Shown here piece by piece: positions 6,371 to 13,114 of a stretch of DNA of 16,108 nucleotides. Under the pieces are notes generated by a model. The model searched no databases. It worked only from the letters and a program-made list of their open reading frames with translations, and was not told the DNA's origin. The position numbers were made by a program, and so were the translations under genes. Source of the DNA: Candidatus Aenigmatarchaeota archaeon (GTDB lineage Archaea; Aenigmatarchaeota; Aenigmatarchaeia; QMZP01); the NCBI GenBank assembly GCA_015520105.1, contig WAQT01000063.1, forward strand, positions 1-16,108, in the 5' to 3' direction. Position 1 is the stretch's first letter; every line of letters starts with the position of its first letter.

Positions 6371-7696
6371 TCACATCAGAAACCCCTCCGGCACGCTCCT
6401 CTCCGTAATCTCCCCGGCGTAATCCGTGAGCATTCTCTTTCTTATTTCCTCCATGTCCTGCGTGTGGCCCAGAACCCAGCCCAGCTTCACATAGGCTGTT
6501 TCCGGAAGCATGTCCTCCCCCGGAATCGCTCCGGCCTCCCTGAAAAGAATCCTGAGGTTTGTATACACGTCCGGATTCACTCTTCCGTAAAGAGTCTGGG
6601 ACGTCACCACGAAGGGAATCCCGTCCTTTACATGTTTCTTTATTGATTTTATCCACGATTTTTCCGCAAAAGTAGGGACGTGCCCGAGGCCTGTTCCCTC
6701 TATCACAAATCCTCTGTATCCTTTTGAGACATAGAAATCCATAATCTCCGGGTCCGCGCCCGGATAGACCTTGAGCATTGCAACCCTTTCCTCGAACCTT
6801 GCATCAAGCTCTGTCTCGCCCTTCCCTCTTTTTCTCCTCTTCATGTTTGTCCATTCCATCCTTCCGTCAGGCCAGACCTTCGCAATGGGGTTCTCGTTTA
6901 TGGGCCTGAACGCGTCCCTCCTCGAGGTGTGCATCTTCCTCGCCTTTGTTCCCCGGATGAAAAGGCAAAAACTGTCCGACATCTCCCCGTGCATGCATAT
7001 TCCAACCTCAGCAACGTCGCTTACTGAAACGTGCGCAGCGCATACAAGATTCATGCCCGCATCAGAAGAGCCGCGGTCGCTCGACCTCTGGGCGCCGGCA
7101 AGAACCACGGGCTTTGCGAGGTTCCTCAGGAAGAACGAAAGCGCGGCTGACGTGAAGTGCATGGTGTCCGTCCCGTGCGTTACTATCACTCCCATGTCTT
7201 CGGAATTCAGCCTTTTATGGACAACCTTTGCTGTCTTTACCCAGTCCTTTGGGGAGAAGTCCTCGCTCATTTTGTTGACAGGAGAGAGCATTTCATGGAT
7301 ATCCGCTATGTCCGCAAGCTCAGGCACGTTGGAAAGAATCTCCTCAGGGGAGCTTGCGGCATAGACGCCGCCTGTCCTGTAATCAACGCGAGAAGCTATT
7401 GTCCCTCCGGTTGACACGAGGGAAATCTTTGGCTTTCCTTTTCCGAACTTCGCTTTCATGCCGCCGGCGCCTGTCCCCCTGCCGGATCCCATCTTCCTTA
7501 TCTTGACGCCTCTTCCGAAAGCGATTCCCATGTTGTAACCGGAATCAAGCTTTATCACAATGGAGTTCGGGTCCGAAAACTCGGTCTTTGGCATAAGCAG
7601 GCCCTCATAAACCTTTCCTGGTCTCTCAACCCTTATCCTGTCCCCGGGCTTTATGCCTGCAGAAGACAGAATCTTCCTCACCTTTGGAGAATACAT
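6371..7696 (-). CDS. gatD: Glu-tRNA(Gln) amidotransferase subunit D
   Basis: 441 residues, normal for GatD. It is the glutaminase subunit of archaeal GatDE and supplies ammonia to GatE. The N-terminal beta-barrel region (about 1-85) with GDRIRVERPGKVYEGLLMP precedes the L-asparaginase-like domain. That domain starts at PKISLVSTGGTIASR, where Thr99 is the expected nucleophile. The second active-site motif is VIVTHGTDTMH (Thr176, Asp177), and GAQRSSDRGSSDAG follows. The C-terminus AGEITERSVPEGFLM is the segment duplicated at 5045-5095. The ATG at 7696 has a TATA box 26 bp upstream and is probably leaderless. The gene is convergent with the ATPase. It pairs functionally with gatE at 2563-4404. 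Confidence 0.96.
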   Translation of the reverse strand: MYSPKVRKILSSAGIKPGDRIRVERPGKVYEGLLMPKTEFSDPNSIVIKLDSGYNMGIAFGRGVKIRKMGSGRGTGAGGMKAKFGKGKPKISLVSTGGTIASRVDYRTGGVYAASSPEEILSNVPELADIADIHEMLSPVNKMSEDFSPKDWVKTAKVVHKRLNSEDMGVIVTHGTDTMHFTSAALSFFLRNLAKPVVLAGAQRSSDRGSSDAGMNLVCAAHVSVSDVAEVGICMHGEMSDSFCLFIRGTKARKMHTSRRDAFRPINENPIAKVWPDGRMEWTNMKRRKRGKGETELDARFEERVAMLKVYPGADPEIMDFYVSKGYRGFVIEGTGLGHVPTFAEKSWIKSIKKHVKDGIPFVVTSQTLYGRVNPDVYTNLRILFREAGAIPGEDMLPETAYVKLGWVLGHTQDMEEIRKRMLTDYAGEITERSVPEGFLM

Positions 7697-7717
7697 AATG
7701 ACAATATTATTTGATTA

Positions 7718-7726
7718 TTTATTAAA
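7718..7726 (-). promoter_or_regulatory. TATA box for gatD
   Basis: Minus strand TTTAATAAA, centred 26 bp before the ATG at 7696. It supports leaderless start. Confidence 0.55.
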
Positions 7727-7753
7727 TGTGTCTCGGCTGCAGGTAAGGTGTCT

Positions 7754-7774
7754 CCGGCCGCGACCGGCAGCCGG
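7754..7774 (-). terminator. GC hairpin after the ferritin-like/small ORF pair
   Basis: CCGGC (7754-7758) pairs with GCCGG (7770-7774), immediately downstream of the small ORF's stop (7777-7779 on the minus strand). There is no immediate T-run, so its terminator role is uncertain. Confidence 0.3.
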
Positions 7775-7776
7775 AT

Positions 7777-8019
7777 TCAGATTCCGAAATCCAGAAGCGG
7801 ATGGAATGTTACGCGTTCTCTTCCCTCCAGCTCAAGCAGGAAATTGCCCTCTCTGTACTCCACAGCGGTTATTGTTCCGAGAGGCAGCTTGCAGCCGGTC
7901 TCTGTATCATTTATATAAAGGGTTGAATTAATCTTTCCGCTCATTTCCCCGAGAACGTGGCATACGTATTCAGCATTGCTCATAGCAATATTCTCGCAGT
8001 AAGAAATAAAAACCTTCAC
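7777..8019 (-). CDS. Small hypothetical protein co-transcribed with the ferritin-like gene
   Basis: 80 residues if it begins at GTG 8019, which overlaps the upstream stop in a GTGA arrangement typical of translational coupling. An ATG 12 codons later (7983) would give 68 residues. The predicted order is one or two helices then strands (SGKINSTLYIND, GCKLPLGTITAVEYREGNFLLELEG). That layout faintly recalls small alpha/beta phosphocarrier-like folds, but no active-site His is visible and I assign no family. It contains three Cys and no membrane segment. Tight coupling suggests it works with the diiron protein, for example as a partner or assembly factor; this is inference only. Confidence 0.6.
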   Translation of the reverse strand: MKVFISYCENIAMSNAEYVCHVLGEMSGKINSTLYINDTETGCKLPLGTITAVEYREGNFLLELEGRERVTFHPLLDFGI

Positions 8020-8540
8020 GTCTCCATCCTGAACCGCGTCTCCTCGGCGAGAATCGCCGAAAGGAACTCGTAGTGGGCCTGCTCCCAGTCAGCGAGCGCG
8101 CGGAAGAATTCCTTTCCCTTTCCTTCCTTGAGATTCTCAGCGAGTCTGAGGTAGAAGTTCCTGATCTCCTTCTCCCTTCCTATCGCGGCAATCACCGCGT
8201 CCACGCCTTCCTTTGCAGCCCGGCCCGCGGGAAACGCGACGCTCCTCACCTCTTCCGCCACGTTCTCTATCTCCCTGTCCCTTTCAATCTCTATCCACTT
8301 TCCCTCGGTCTTAAGGTTCACCCTCAATCTCTCGAGCTGGTCTATGTGCTTTCCCTCCTCCCTTGCAAGAAACTCCATGAACTTTCTGTTCACAGGGTCA
8401 GAAGCCCTGGCGTGATGCTCGTAGAACTGCTTCCCGAGCTTCTCGATCTCTATCGCGGTCTCCACAGCCCTCACGACGTCAATGTCTGGGGAAGAGAGGT
8501 CCAGCCCGAAATCCACCTCGAACTGCGTCTTCCCGGCCAT
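8016..8540 (-). CDS. Ferritin-like diiron protein (rubrerythrin-type domain)
   Basis: 174 residues forming a four-helix bundle by repeated motifs. The helices are AIEIEKLGKQFYE (Glu33), FLAREEGKHIDQLERL (Glu62, His65), AIGREKEIRNFY (Glu123) and DWEQAHYEFLSAI (Glu153, His156). This is the complete two-by-ExxH ligand set of a diiron site. No rubredoxin-like Cys4 domain is present, so it is not a classical rubrerythrin. Family members reduce peroxide or handle iron, usually in oxidative stress; which applies here is unknown. A TATA box 25 bp upstream supports leaderless start at 8540. It is divergent from grpE across a 115-bp region holding palindromes, and is followed by a small overlapping ORF. 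Confidence 0.85.
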   Translation of the reverse strand: MAGKTQFEVDFGLDLSSPDIDVVRAVETAIEIEKLGKQFYEHHARASDPVNRKFMEFLAREEGKHIDQLERLRVNLKTEGKWIEIERDREIENVAEEVRSVAFPAGRAAKEGVDAVIAAIGREKEIRNFYLRLAENLKEGKGKEFFRALADWEQAHYEFLSAILAEETRFRMET

Positions 8541-8560
8541 AAAGATGGTTGTAGCAGCGC

Positions 8561-8570
8561 TATAAATAGT
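8561..8570 (-). promoter_or_regulatory. TATA box for the ferritin-like gene
   Basis: Minus strand BRE CGAAA (8570-8574) then ACTATTTATA, centred about 25 bp before the ATG at 8540. Confidence 0.6.
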
Positions 8571-8579
8571 TTCGAGCTG

Positions 8580-8594
8580 AGCATGCTGCGCAGC
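8580..8594. promoter_or_regulatory. Overlapping palindromes between two divergent BRE elements
   Basis: AGCATGCT (8580-8587) and GCTGCGCAGC (8585-8594) are both perfect palindromes. They lie exactly between the minus-strand BRE (8570-8574) and the plus-strand BRE (8594-8599). A protein bound here could control the ferritin-like gene and grpE-dnaK together. Confidence 0.4.
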
Positions 8595-8600
8595 GAAAAG

Positions 8601-8610
8601 TTTTTATTTA
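8601..8610 (+). promoter_or_regulatory. TATA box for grpE-dnaK
   Basis: CGAAAAG (8594-8600) followed by TTTTTATTTA. It predicts a start near 8632 and a leader of about 24 nt, with GTGAT-like ribosome site close to the ATG at 8656. A weaker ATTTATTT at 8621-8628 is an alternative. Confidence 0.5.
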
Positions 8611-8655
8611 GCCCGGCAATATTTATTTCGTCCCTTCTGTTCCTGAAGTGATAGC

Positions 8656-9147
8656 ATGACAAGGAAGCAGTCCGGAAAATCCGAAGGCAGGGACAGAAGA
8701 ATAAGGGAACTTGAAGAAAGGATAAAGTATCTTCAGGCAGAGTTTGAGAACTACAGGAAGGCGCTGGACAGGCAGAGAGAGTCGCTCGAGAACGAGGTTG
8801 CAGCATCCCTTGTGAGGGACCTTCTCCCTTTCCTCGACGACCTCGAGTCCGCAGCGGAGAAGGCCGGCAGCAAGGAGGCCAGGAAGGGGTACGAGGCAAT
8901 GCTCTCGAAACTGCTCTCCATACTCTCTTCAAGGGGCCTGAAGCGGATAGACGCGCTCGGAAAGAGGTTCGATCCGTACTTCCACGAGGCGGTCTCGGTG
9001 ATAGAATCAGAGAGCCCGGACGGAACTGTGGTGAAGGAGTTCCAGAAGGGCTACACCTTCAACTCCGTGGTCATACGCCACTCCAAGGTCGGAATAGCAA
9101 GAAGAAAGAAATCAGATTCAAGAAAGGAGGGTGATCAGCATGGCTGA
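8656..9147 (+). CDS. grpE: GrpE nucleotide exchange factor
   Basis: 163 residues. GrpE opens the DnaK nucleotide cleft to release ADP. The N-terminal coiled coil covers about residues 12-50 with the signature EFENYRK. The four-helix part holds DLLPFLDDLE, and the C-terminal beta wing holds GKRFDPYFHEAV and GTVVKEFQKGYTFNSVVIRHSKVGIA. The protein is slightly short at the N-terminus compared with bacterial forms, as is usual in archaea. It is followed directly by dnaK, whose ATG (9140) overlaps the end of grpE by 8 bp, so the two are translationally coupled. It shares a divergent control region with the ferritin-like gene. The system is bacterial-type and presumably entered archaea by ancient transfer. 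Confidence 0.95.
   Translation: MTRKQSGKSEGRDRRIRELEERIKYLQAEFENYRKALDRQRESLENEVAASLVRDLLPFLDDLESAAEKAGSKEARKGYEAMLSKLLSILSSRGLKRIDALGKRFDPYFHEAVSVIESESPDGTVVKEFQKGYTFNSVVIRHSKVGIARRKKSDSRKEGDQHG
9128..9136 (+). promoter_or_regulatory. Ribosome binding site for dnaK
   Basis: GGAGGGTGATC-type sequence at 9127-9136 ends 3 bp before the ATG at 9140. This strong match decides the start against the in-frame GTG at 9131, which lies within the site. Confidence 0.7.
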
Positions 9148-11023
9148 GAAAACCAAGAAAGAGAAGATAATAGGCATAGACCTCGGTACGTCGAATTCGC
9201 AGGCAGCGGTCATTATGGGAGGCAAACCCGTGATAATCCCCTCTGCCGAGGGAGCGACTGTTGCTGGAAAGATGTTCCCCTCGGTTGTCGCGTTCACCAA
9301 GGAAGGACAGGTGCTTGTTGGAGAGCCTGCAAGGAGGCAGGCGGTCTCCAACCCCGAGGGAACGGTTACCGGGTTCAAGAGAAAGATGGGAACGAACTAC
9401 AAGTACAGGATTTTCGGGAAGGAATATACCCCGCAGCAGATATCGGCTTTCCTTCTCCAGAAGATAAAGAGGGACGCCGAGGAGTTTCTCGGAGAAAAAG
9501 TAACAAAAGCAGTGATAACTGTTCCTGCGTATTTCGATGACAACCAGAGGACAGCAACAAAGGATGCGGGAAAGATAGCGGGCCTTGATGTCGTCAGGCT
9601 CGTGAACGAACCCACCGCCGCCTCCATGGCGTACGGGCTTGACAAGAAGGATGAAGAACACAAAATAATGGTGTTCGACCTCGGGGGCGGGACGCTTGAT
9701 GTAACTATAATGGAATACGGAGACGGGACGTTCACAGTCCTCTCCACGTCAGGAGACACCCAGCTTGGCGGAAGGGACATGGATGACGCTCTCATAAAGC
9801 ATATAACAGAGGAGTTTCAGTCGAAGGAAGGGATAGACCTGAACAGCGACGACATGGCGATGCAGAGGATAAGGGAAGCAGCAGAGAAGTCGAAGATAGA
9901 GCTGTCCACTGTTCTTGAGACAGAGATAAACCTGCCCTACATAACATCCACTGACAAGGGCCCGAAACACCTCCAGATGAAGATAACAAGGGCGCAGCTG
10001 GAGAAGCTTGTGGAACCGATAATAGAGAGATGCAAACAGCCGATGGAGAGAGCCCTCAGTGACGCGAAACTTTCCAAGGACGAGATAGACAGGATAATCC
10101 TTGTCGGAGGCCCCACGAGAATGCCCGCTGTCCGGAAGTTCGTAGAGGACTTTGTCGGAAGGAAGGCCGAGAGGGGGGTGGACCCCATGGAGTGCGTCGC
10201 GATGGGAGCTGCTATACAGGGAGGCGTTCTCGCAGGAGAGGTGAAGGACATAGTCCTGCTTGACGTCACCCCCCTGACGCTGGGAATAGAGACTCTCGGA
10301 GGTGTGATGACCCCCCTGATAGAAAGGAACACCACGATACCAGTGAAGAAGACCAAGATATTCTCAACAGCATCTGACTACCAGACCGCTGTCACTGTCC
10401 ACGTCCTCCAGGGAGAGAGGCCGATGGCCAAGGACAACACCAGCCTCGGCATGTTCAATCTCGAGGGCATACCCCCGGCTCCGAGAGGCGTTCCGCAGAT
10501 AGAGGTCACTTTCGACATAGACGCCTCGGGAATCCTCCATGTCTCGGCGAAGGACCTCGGGACAGGCAAGGAACAGAAGATAAGAATAACAGCCTCCACC
10601 AAACTCTCTGACGAGGAGATAGAGAGGATGATAAAGGAAGCGAAAGAGCATGAGGAAGAGGACAGGAAAAGAAAGGACGAGGCGGAGGCAAGAAACAACG
10701 CGGATAGCATGATATACGCCTCTGAAAAGACGCTCTCGGAAATAGGGGAGAAGCTTCCCAAGGAAGAGAGGGAGAGGATAGAGAAGGCGATAAAGGAGTT
10801 GAAGGAGGCCCTGTCCGGAAAAGACATCGAGGCCGTGAAGAAAAAGACAGAAAATCTTCAGAAGGCTGTTGGAGAGGCAAGTGCCTCCCTCTACAAGAAT
10901 GCGGCGAAAGGGGATGCCGGAACCGGAAAGAAGGAAAAGTCGGAGAAAGGTTCCGGGAAGGACGAGAAGGTGGTTGATGCGGAGTACAGCGTGGAGGACG
11001 AGGGCAAGGACAAGTCCTCCTGA
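9140..11023 (+). CDS. dnaK: DnaK (Hsp70) chaperone
   Basis: 627 residues from ATG 9140. It is the ATP-driven chaperone that binds exposed hydrophobic peptides, working with DnaJ (13115-14233) and GrpE. The ATPase domain shows IIGIDLGTSNSQAAV, AVITVPAYFDDNQRTATKDA, LVNEPTAASMAYGLD, VFDLGGGTLDVTIME and ILVGGPTRMPAVR. The interdomain linker and start of the substrate domain are VLLDVTPLTLGIETLGG. The lid is highly charged, and the C-terminal tail (EGKDKSS) lacks the eukaryotic EEVD. It lacks the insertion near the N-terminus of the ATPase domain found in Gram-negative DnaK, which agrees with archaeal and Gram-positive forms. The gene is second in the grpE-dnaK unit. Confidence 0.97.
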   Translation: MAEKTKKEKIIGIDLGTSNSQAAVIMGGKPVIIPSAEGATVAGKMFPSVVAFTKEGQVLVGEPARRQAVSNPEGTVTGFKRKMGTNYKYRIFGKEYTPQQISAFLLQKIKRDAEEFLGEKVTKAVITVPAYFDDNQRTATKDAGKIAGLDVVRLVNEPTAASMAYGLDKKDEEHKIMVFDLGGGTLDVTIMEYGDGTFTVLSTSGDTQLGGRDMDDALIKHITEEFQSKEGIDLNSDDMAMQRIREAAEKSKIELSTVLETEINLPYITSTDKGPKHLQMKITRAQLEKLVEPIIERCKQPMERALSDAKLSKDEIDRIILVGGPTRMPAVRKFVEDFVGRKAERGVDPMECVAMGAAIQGGVLAGEVKDIVLLDVTPLTLGIETLGGVMTPLIERNTTIPVKKTKIFSTASDYQTAVTVHVLQGERPMAKDNTSLGMFNLEGIPPAPRGVPQIEVTFDIDASGILHVSAKDLGTGKEQKIRITASTKLSDEEIERMIKEAKEHEEEDRKRKDEAEARNNADSMIYASEKTLSEIGEKLPKEERERIEKAIKELKEALSGKDIEAVKKKTENLQKAVGEASASLYKNAAKGDAGTGKKEKSEKGSGKDEKVVDAEYSVEDEGKDKSS

Positions 11024-11026
11024 CCT

Positions 11027-11044
11027 CTCGCAGAGCCGCGCGAG
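11027..11044 (+). terminator. Possible terminator after dnaK
   Basis: CTCGC (11027-11031) pairs with GCGAG (11040-11044), 3 bp after the dnaK stop, followed by the AT-rich TTAAATTATTTT. That same AT stretch also serves as the pyrE TATA region, so the role is tentative. Confidence 0.3.
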
Positions 11045-11050
11045 CAAAGC

Positions 11051-11060
11051 TTAAATTATT
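11051..11060 (+). promoter_or_regulatory. TATA-like box for pyrE-pyrF
   Basis: TTAAATTATT after GCAAAGC. It predicts a start near 11081, a few bases before the ATG at 11085. Confidence 0.45.
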
Positions 11061-11084
11061 TTACGCTATTCATAAACTGATAGA

Positions 11085-11753
11085 ATGGGAAGGTTCAGCC
11101 AGGAAGAGTTCAACGAGTTTATTCTGAAAAACAACATCATCGGATTCTTTAACGAGCCTGTGACCCTGAAGTCCGGAAGGAAATCCAACTGGTACGTGAA
11201 CTGGAGAAAAGCCACAGACGACGTCTTCCTTCTCGAGAGACTGGCAGATTACATCATCGAGTTCACCGAAGACCTCGGGCTTGAGCCCGACTGTTTCTAC
11301 GGCGTCCCGGAGGGAGCGACCAAGACAGGAATCATAACCCAGTACAAGTGGGCGAAGAGGTCCCCGGATTACGGGCCCGGAAGCCATTCCCTTCCAATGG
11401 GAAGGGGAAAATCCAAAGAATACGGCCTGCCGGAGAACAGGCATTTTATAGGCAAGCCGAAGGGAAAGACCATTGTGATAGAGGACGTCACCACGACAGG
11501 AGGGTCTCTGATAGAAACGATTGACAAACTGAATGGGGCCGATGTCGATGTGATTGCTGCATTCGGCCTCACCAACAGGATGGAGCTCCGGGACGACGGC
11601 CTAAGCGTCAGGGAGGCAGTCGAGGCGAAAGGAGTTCCTTATTACGCCATGAGCGATGCGCTCTCCCTTCTTCCAATAGCTTACAGGAGACTGGGCGACG
11701 CGATCGAAGAAGAGTTCGAGAGATACGGCGTTGAGAAGCTGAAGCTGAGGTGA
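11085..11753 (+). CDS. pyrE: Orotate phosphoribosyltransferase
   Basis: 222 residues. The enzyme joins orotate and PRPP to give orotidine 5'-phosphate, step five of pyrimidine synthesis. The N-terminal orotate-binding motif is VTLKSGRKSNWYVNWRK (about 26-42). The PRPP-binding loop is TIVIEDVTTTGGSLIET (about 129-145, with the Glu-Asp pair at 133-134). The protein is a little longer than typical PyrE, with an extra stretch around residues 90-120 between the YGVPEGATKTG motif and the PRPP loop. It is followed by pyrF after a 3-bp gap, so the two form an operon for the last two steps of UMP synthesis. The start fits a TATA-like box about 30 bp upstream. Confidence 0.94.
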   Translation: MGRFSQEEFNEFILKNNIIGFFNEPVTLKSGRKSNWYVNWRKATDDVFLLERLADYIIEFTEDLGLEPDCFYGVPEGATKTGIITQYKWAKRSPDYGPGSHSLPMGRGKSKEYGLPENRHFIGKPKGKTIVIEDVTTTGGSLIETIDKLNGADVDVIAAFGLTNRMELRDDGLSVREAVEAKGVPYYAMSDALSLLPIAYRRLGDAIEEEFERYGVEKLKLR

Positions 11754-11756
11754 ACG

Positions 11757-12458
11757 ATGGGAAGCATAATCCGGAGGGAAAGAAGCATAATACCCGCCTG
11801 CGACGTTCCCCTAGACCTGTACGAAGAGATTCTCAGGGAGACAGCAGACATCGAAGGGGTGGGCGGTTACAAGATAGGGTTCCTTCTCGGTCTTGAGCAC
11901 GGCCTGCCAGAGGTAGTTGAAGTCACGAGAAAATACACGGACAAGCCGGTAATCTACGACCACCAGAAAGCCGGAACCGACATTCCGGGCACCGGAAAGA
12001 AGTTCATGGATGTGTGCAGGAAGGCTGGCGTGGATGCTGTGATACTCTTCCCCCAGTCTGGACCCGAGACCGAGAGGGCCTGGGTAGAGGCAGCCCTCGA
12101 GAAGGAGCTGGGAGTGATTGTCGGAGGACTGATGACCCATCCCCAATACCTCAGGAGCGAGGGCGGGTACATCGCGGACGAGGCAGTAATTGAGATGTAC
12201 CTGAACGCCGCCGAACTCGGAGTGACCGATTTCGTGGTTCCCGGCAACAGGCCGGATGACATAAAAAAGATAAGGAATTCTCTTGAGAGCGAAGGCGTCT
12301 CTCCGGTGTTCTACGCTCCGGGGTTCGTGACCCAGGGAGGGTCGATATCCGATGCGGCGCAGGCCGCCGGAGAGAGATGGCACGCGATTGTCGGAAGGGG
12401 AATTTACGCCGCGGAAAACAAAAAGCTGGCCTGCATTGAGTTATCAAGGCAGCTGTGA
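11757..12458 (+). CDS. pyrF: Orotidine 5'-phosphate decarboxylase, divergent type
   Basis: 233 residues, a single TIM barrel. It converts OMP to UMP, completing the pathway started by the adjacent pyrE. Motifs in barrel order are the strand-1 Asp16 (IIPACDVPLD), Lys39 (GYKIGF), the catalytic loop VIYDHQKAGTDIPGTG (Asp68, Lys71, Asp75), and the C-terminal phosphate-binding VGRGIYAA (about 212-219). The usual catalytic array is D-x-K-x-x-D; here the spacing is D-x2-K-x3-D, so the protein belongs to a divergent branch. The operon position next to pyrE makes OMP decarboxylase the best call; a related member of the same superfamily is the alternative. It is convergent with the phosphatase gene. 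Confidence 0.88.
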   Translation: MGSIIRRERSIIPACDVPLDLYEEILRETADIEGVGGYKIGFLLGLEHGLPEVVEVTRKYTDKPVIYDHQKAGTDIPGTGKKFMDVCRKAGVDAVILFPQSGPETERAWVEAALEKELGVIVGGLMTHPQYLRSEGGYIADEAVIEMYLNAAELGVTDFVVPGNRPDDIKKIRNSLESEGVSPVFYAPGFVTQGGSISDAAQAAGERWHAIVGRGIYAAENKKLACIELSRQL

Positions 12459-12504
12459 AGCGAACGAAAGATTGCATTAATTACTCATTATGCAGGAAAC
12501 TGTT

Positions 12505-12921
12505 TCAGACATTCTCTTTTAAAAGAAGTTTTATTCTTGATTTGATTCTTGATATAATCCTTCTGTAACCTTCGTCATCCATTCCTTTAGGGTCCTCTAT
12601 ATTCCAGAATTCCACCTTCTTCTTGTTTCTGGAGAGATATTCCGGAACTGTTTCAGGCTCTGCCATGACTATTATCTTATCAAACCTTTCAATCATCTCA
12701 GGAGTTAATTGCGTTCTGGTGTTATTTGATATGTCAATCCCTTCCTCTTTCATGAATCTGATAACAGGTTCTGCCAAGGGAATCTCTCTGAGCGCCTGCC
12801 CTTCTTTTCCAGAGACAACAGTTCCTGCTGAAAAGGCCTTCGATCCTGAATATTTACTGAACAGAGCAGCAGCTATCTGGCTCCTTCCGACGTTCCCTCT
12901 GCATACAAAGAGCACTTTCAT
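12505..12921 (-). CDS. Low-molecular-weight protein tyrosine phosphatase family (ArsC-like)
   Basis: 138 residues from ATG 12921. The P-loop MKVLFVCRGNVGRSQIAAALF contains the C-x5-R-S signature (Cys7 nucleophile, Arg13). The general-acid Asp is in WNIEDPKG (Asp110, followed by Pro). Family members remove phosphate from tyrosine residues or act as arsenate reductases; the extra Cys of thioredoxin-linked ArsC is not seen, so phosphatase is favoured. The frame is open further upstream, but the P-loop must be N-terminal and a minus-strand TATA box lies about 24 bp before 12921, giving leaderless start. The gene is clearly more AT-rich than pyrE/pyrF and dnaJ on either side and runs against them, suggesting separate acquisition. 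No repeated host-gene tail was found around it. Confidence 0.87.
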   Translation of the reverse strand: MKVLFVCRGNVGRSQIAAALFSKYSGSKAFSAGTVVSGKEGQALREIPLAEPVIRFMKEEGIDISNNTRTQLTPEMIERFDKIIVMAEPETVPEYLSRNKKKVEFWNIEDPKGMDDEGYRRIISRIKSRIKLLLKENV

Positions 12922-12933
12922 AAAAATATCAGG

Positions 12934-12950
12934 TTTAATAAATAATAAAT
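12934..12950 (-). promoter_or_regulatory. TATA region for the phosphatase gene
   Basis: Minus strand ATTTATTATTTATTAAA, centred about 24 bp upstream of the ATG at 12921. Confidence 0.5.
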
Positions 12951-13102
12951 CCATACGTGGCATCAGAATCCGGCGAAATAATATCAATTCACTTCATTGT
13001 CGGTCTTTCCCCTGATGACAGAAGTCCTTTCATTCCCGGCAGCGACAGAGATAAAAACCAGCGCTTCGAACAAAGACATCAGGAAAACCGAGAATGCTCG
13101 AT

Positions 13103-13110
13103 AAGGTGAG
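13103..13110 (+). promoter_or_regulatory. Ribosome binding site for dnaJ
   Basis: AAGGTGAG lies 4 bp before the ATG at 13115. This, and the family's usual beginning just before DYYEILGV, favours 13115 over the in-frame ATG at 13094. Confidence 0.55.
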
Positions 13111-13114
13111 AAGC

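Noticed and set aside
9131..9139. GTG start for dnaK three codons upstream
   Set aside because: The GTG is inside the Shine-Dalgarno sequence; the ATG at 9140 has ideal spacing.
12515..12526. Palindrome TCTTTTAAAAGA at the end of the phosphatase gene
   Set aside because: Short, AT-only in its core and inside the coding end; likely chance in an AT-rich gene.
13008..13060. C/D-box RNA suggested by CTGATGA near 13013
   Set aside because: No box D or second C/D pair at suitable spacing was found.
13094..13114. ATG 13094 as dnaJ start
   Set aside because: ATG 13115 has a ribosome site just upstream and gives the family's usual N-terminus.
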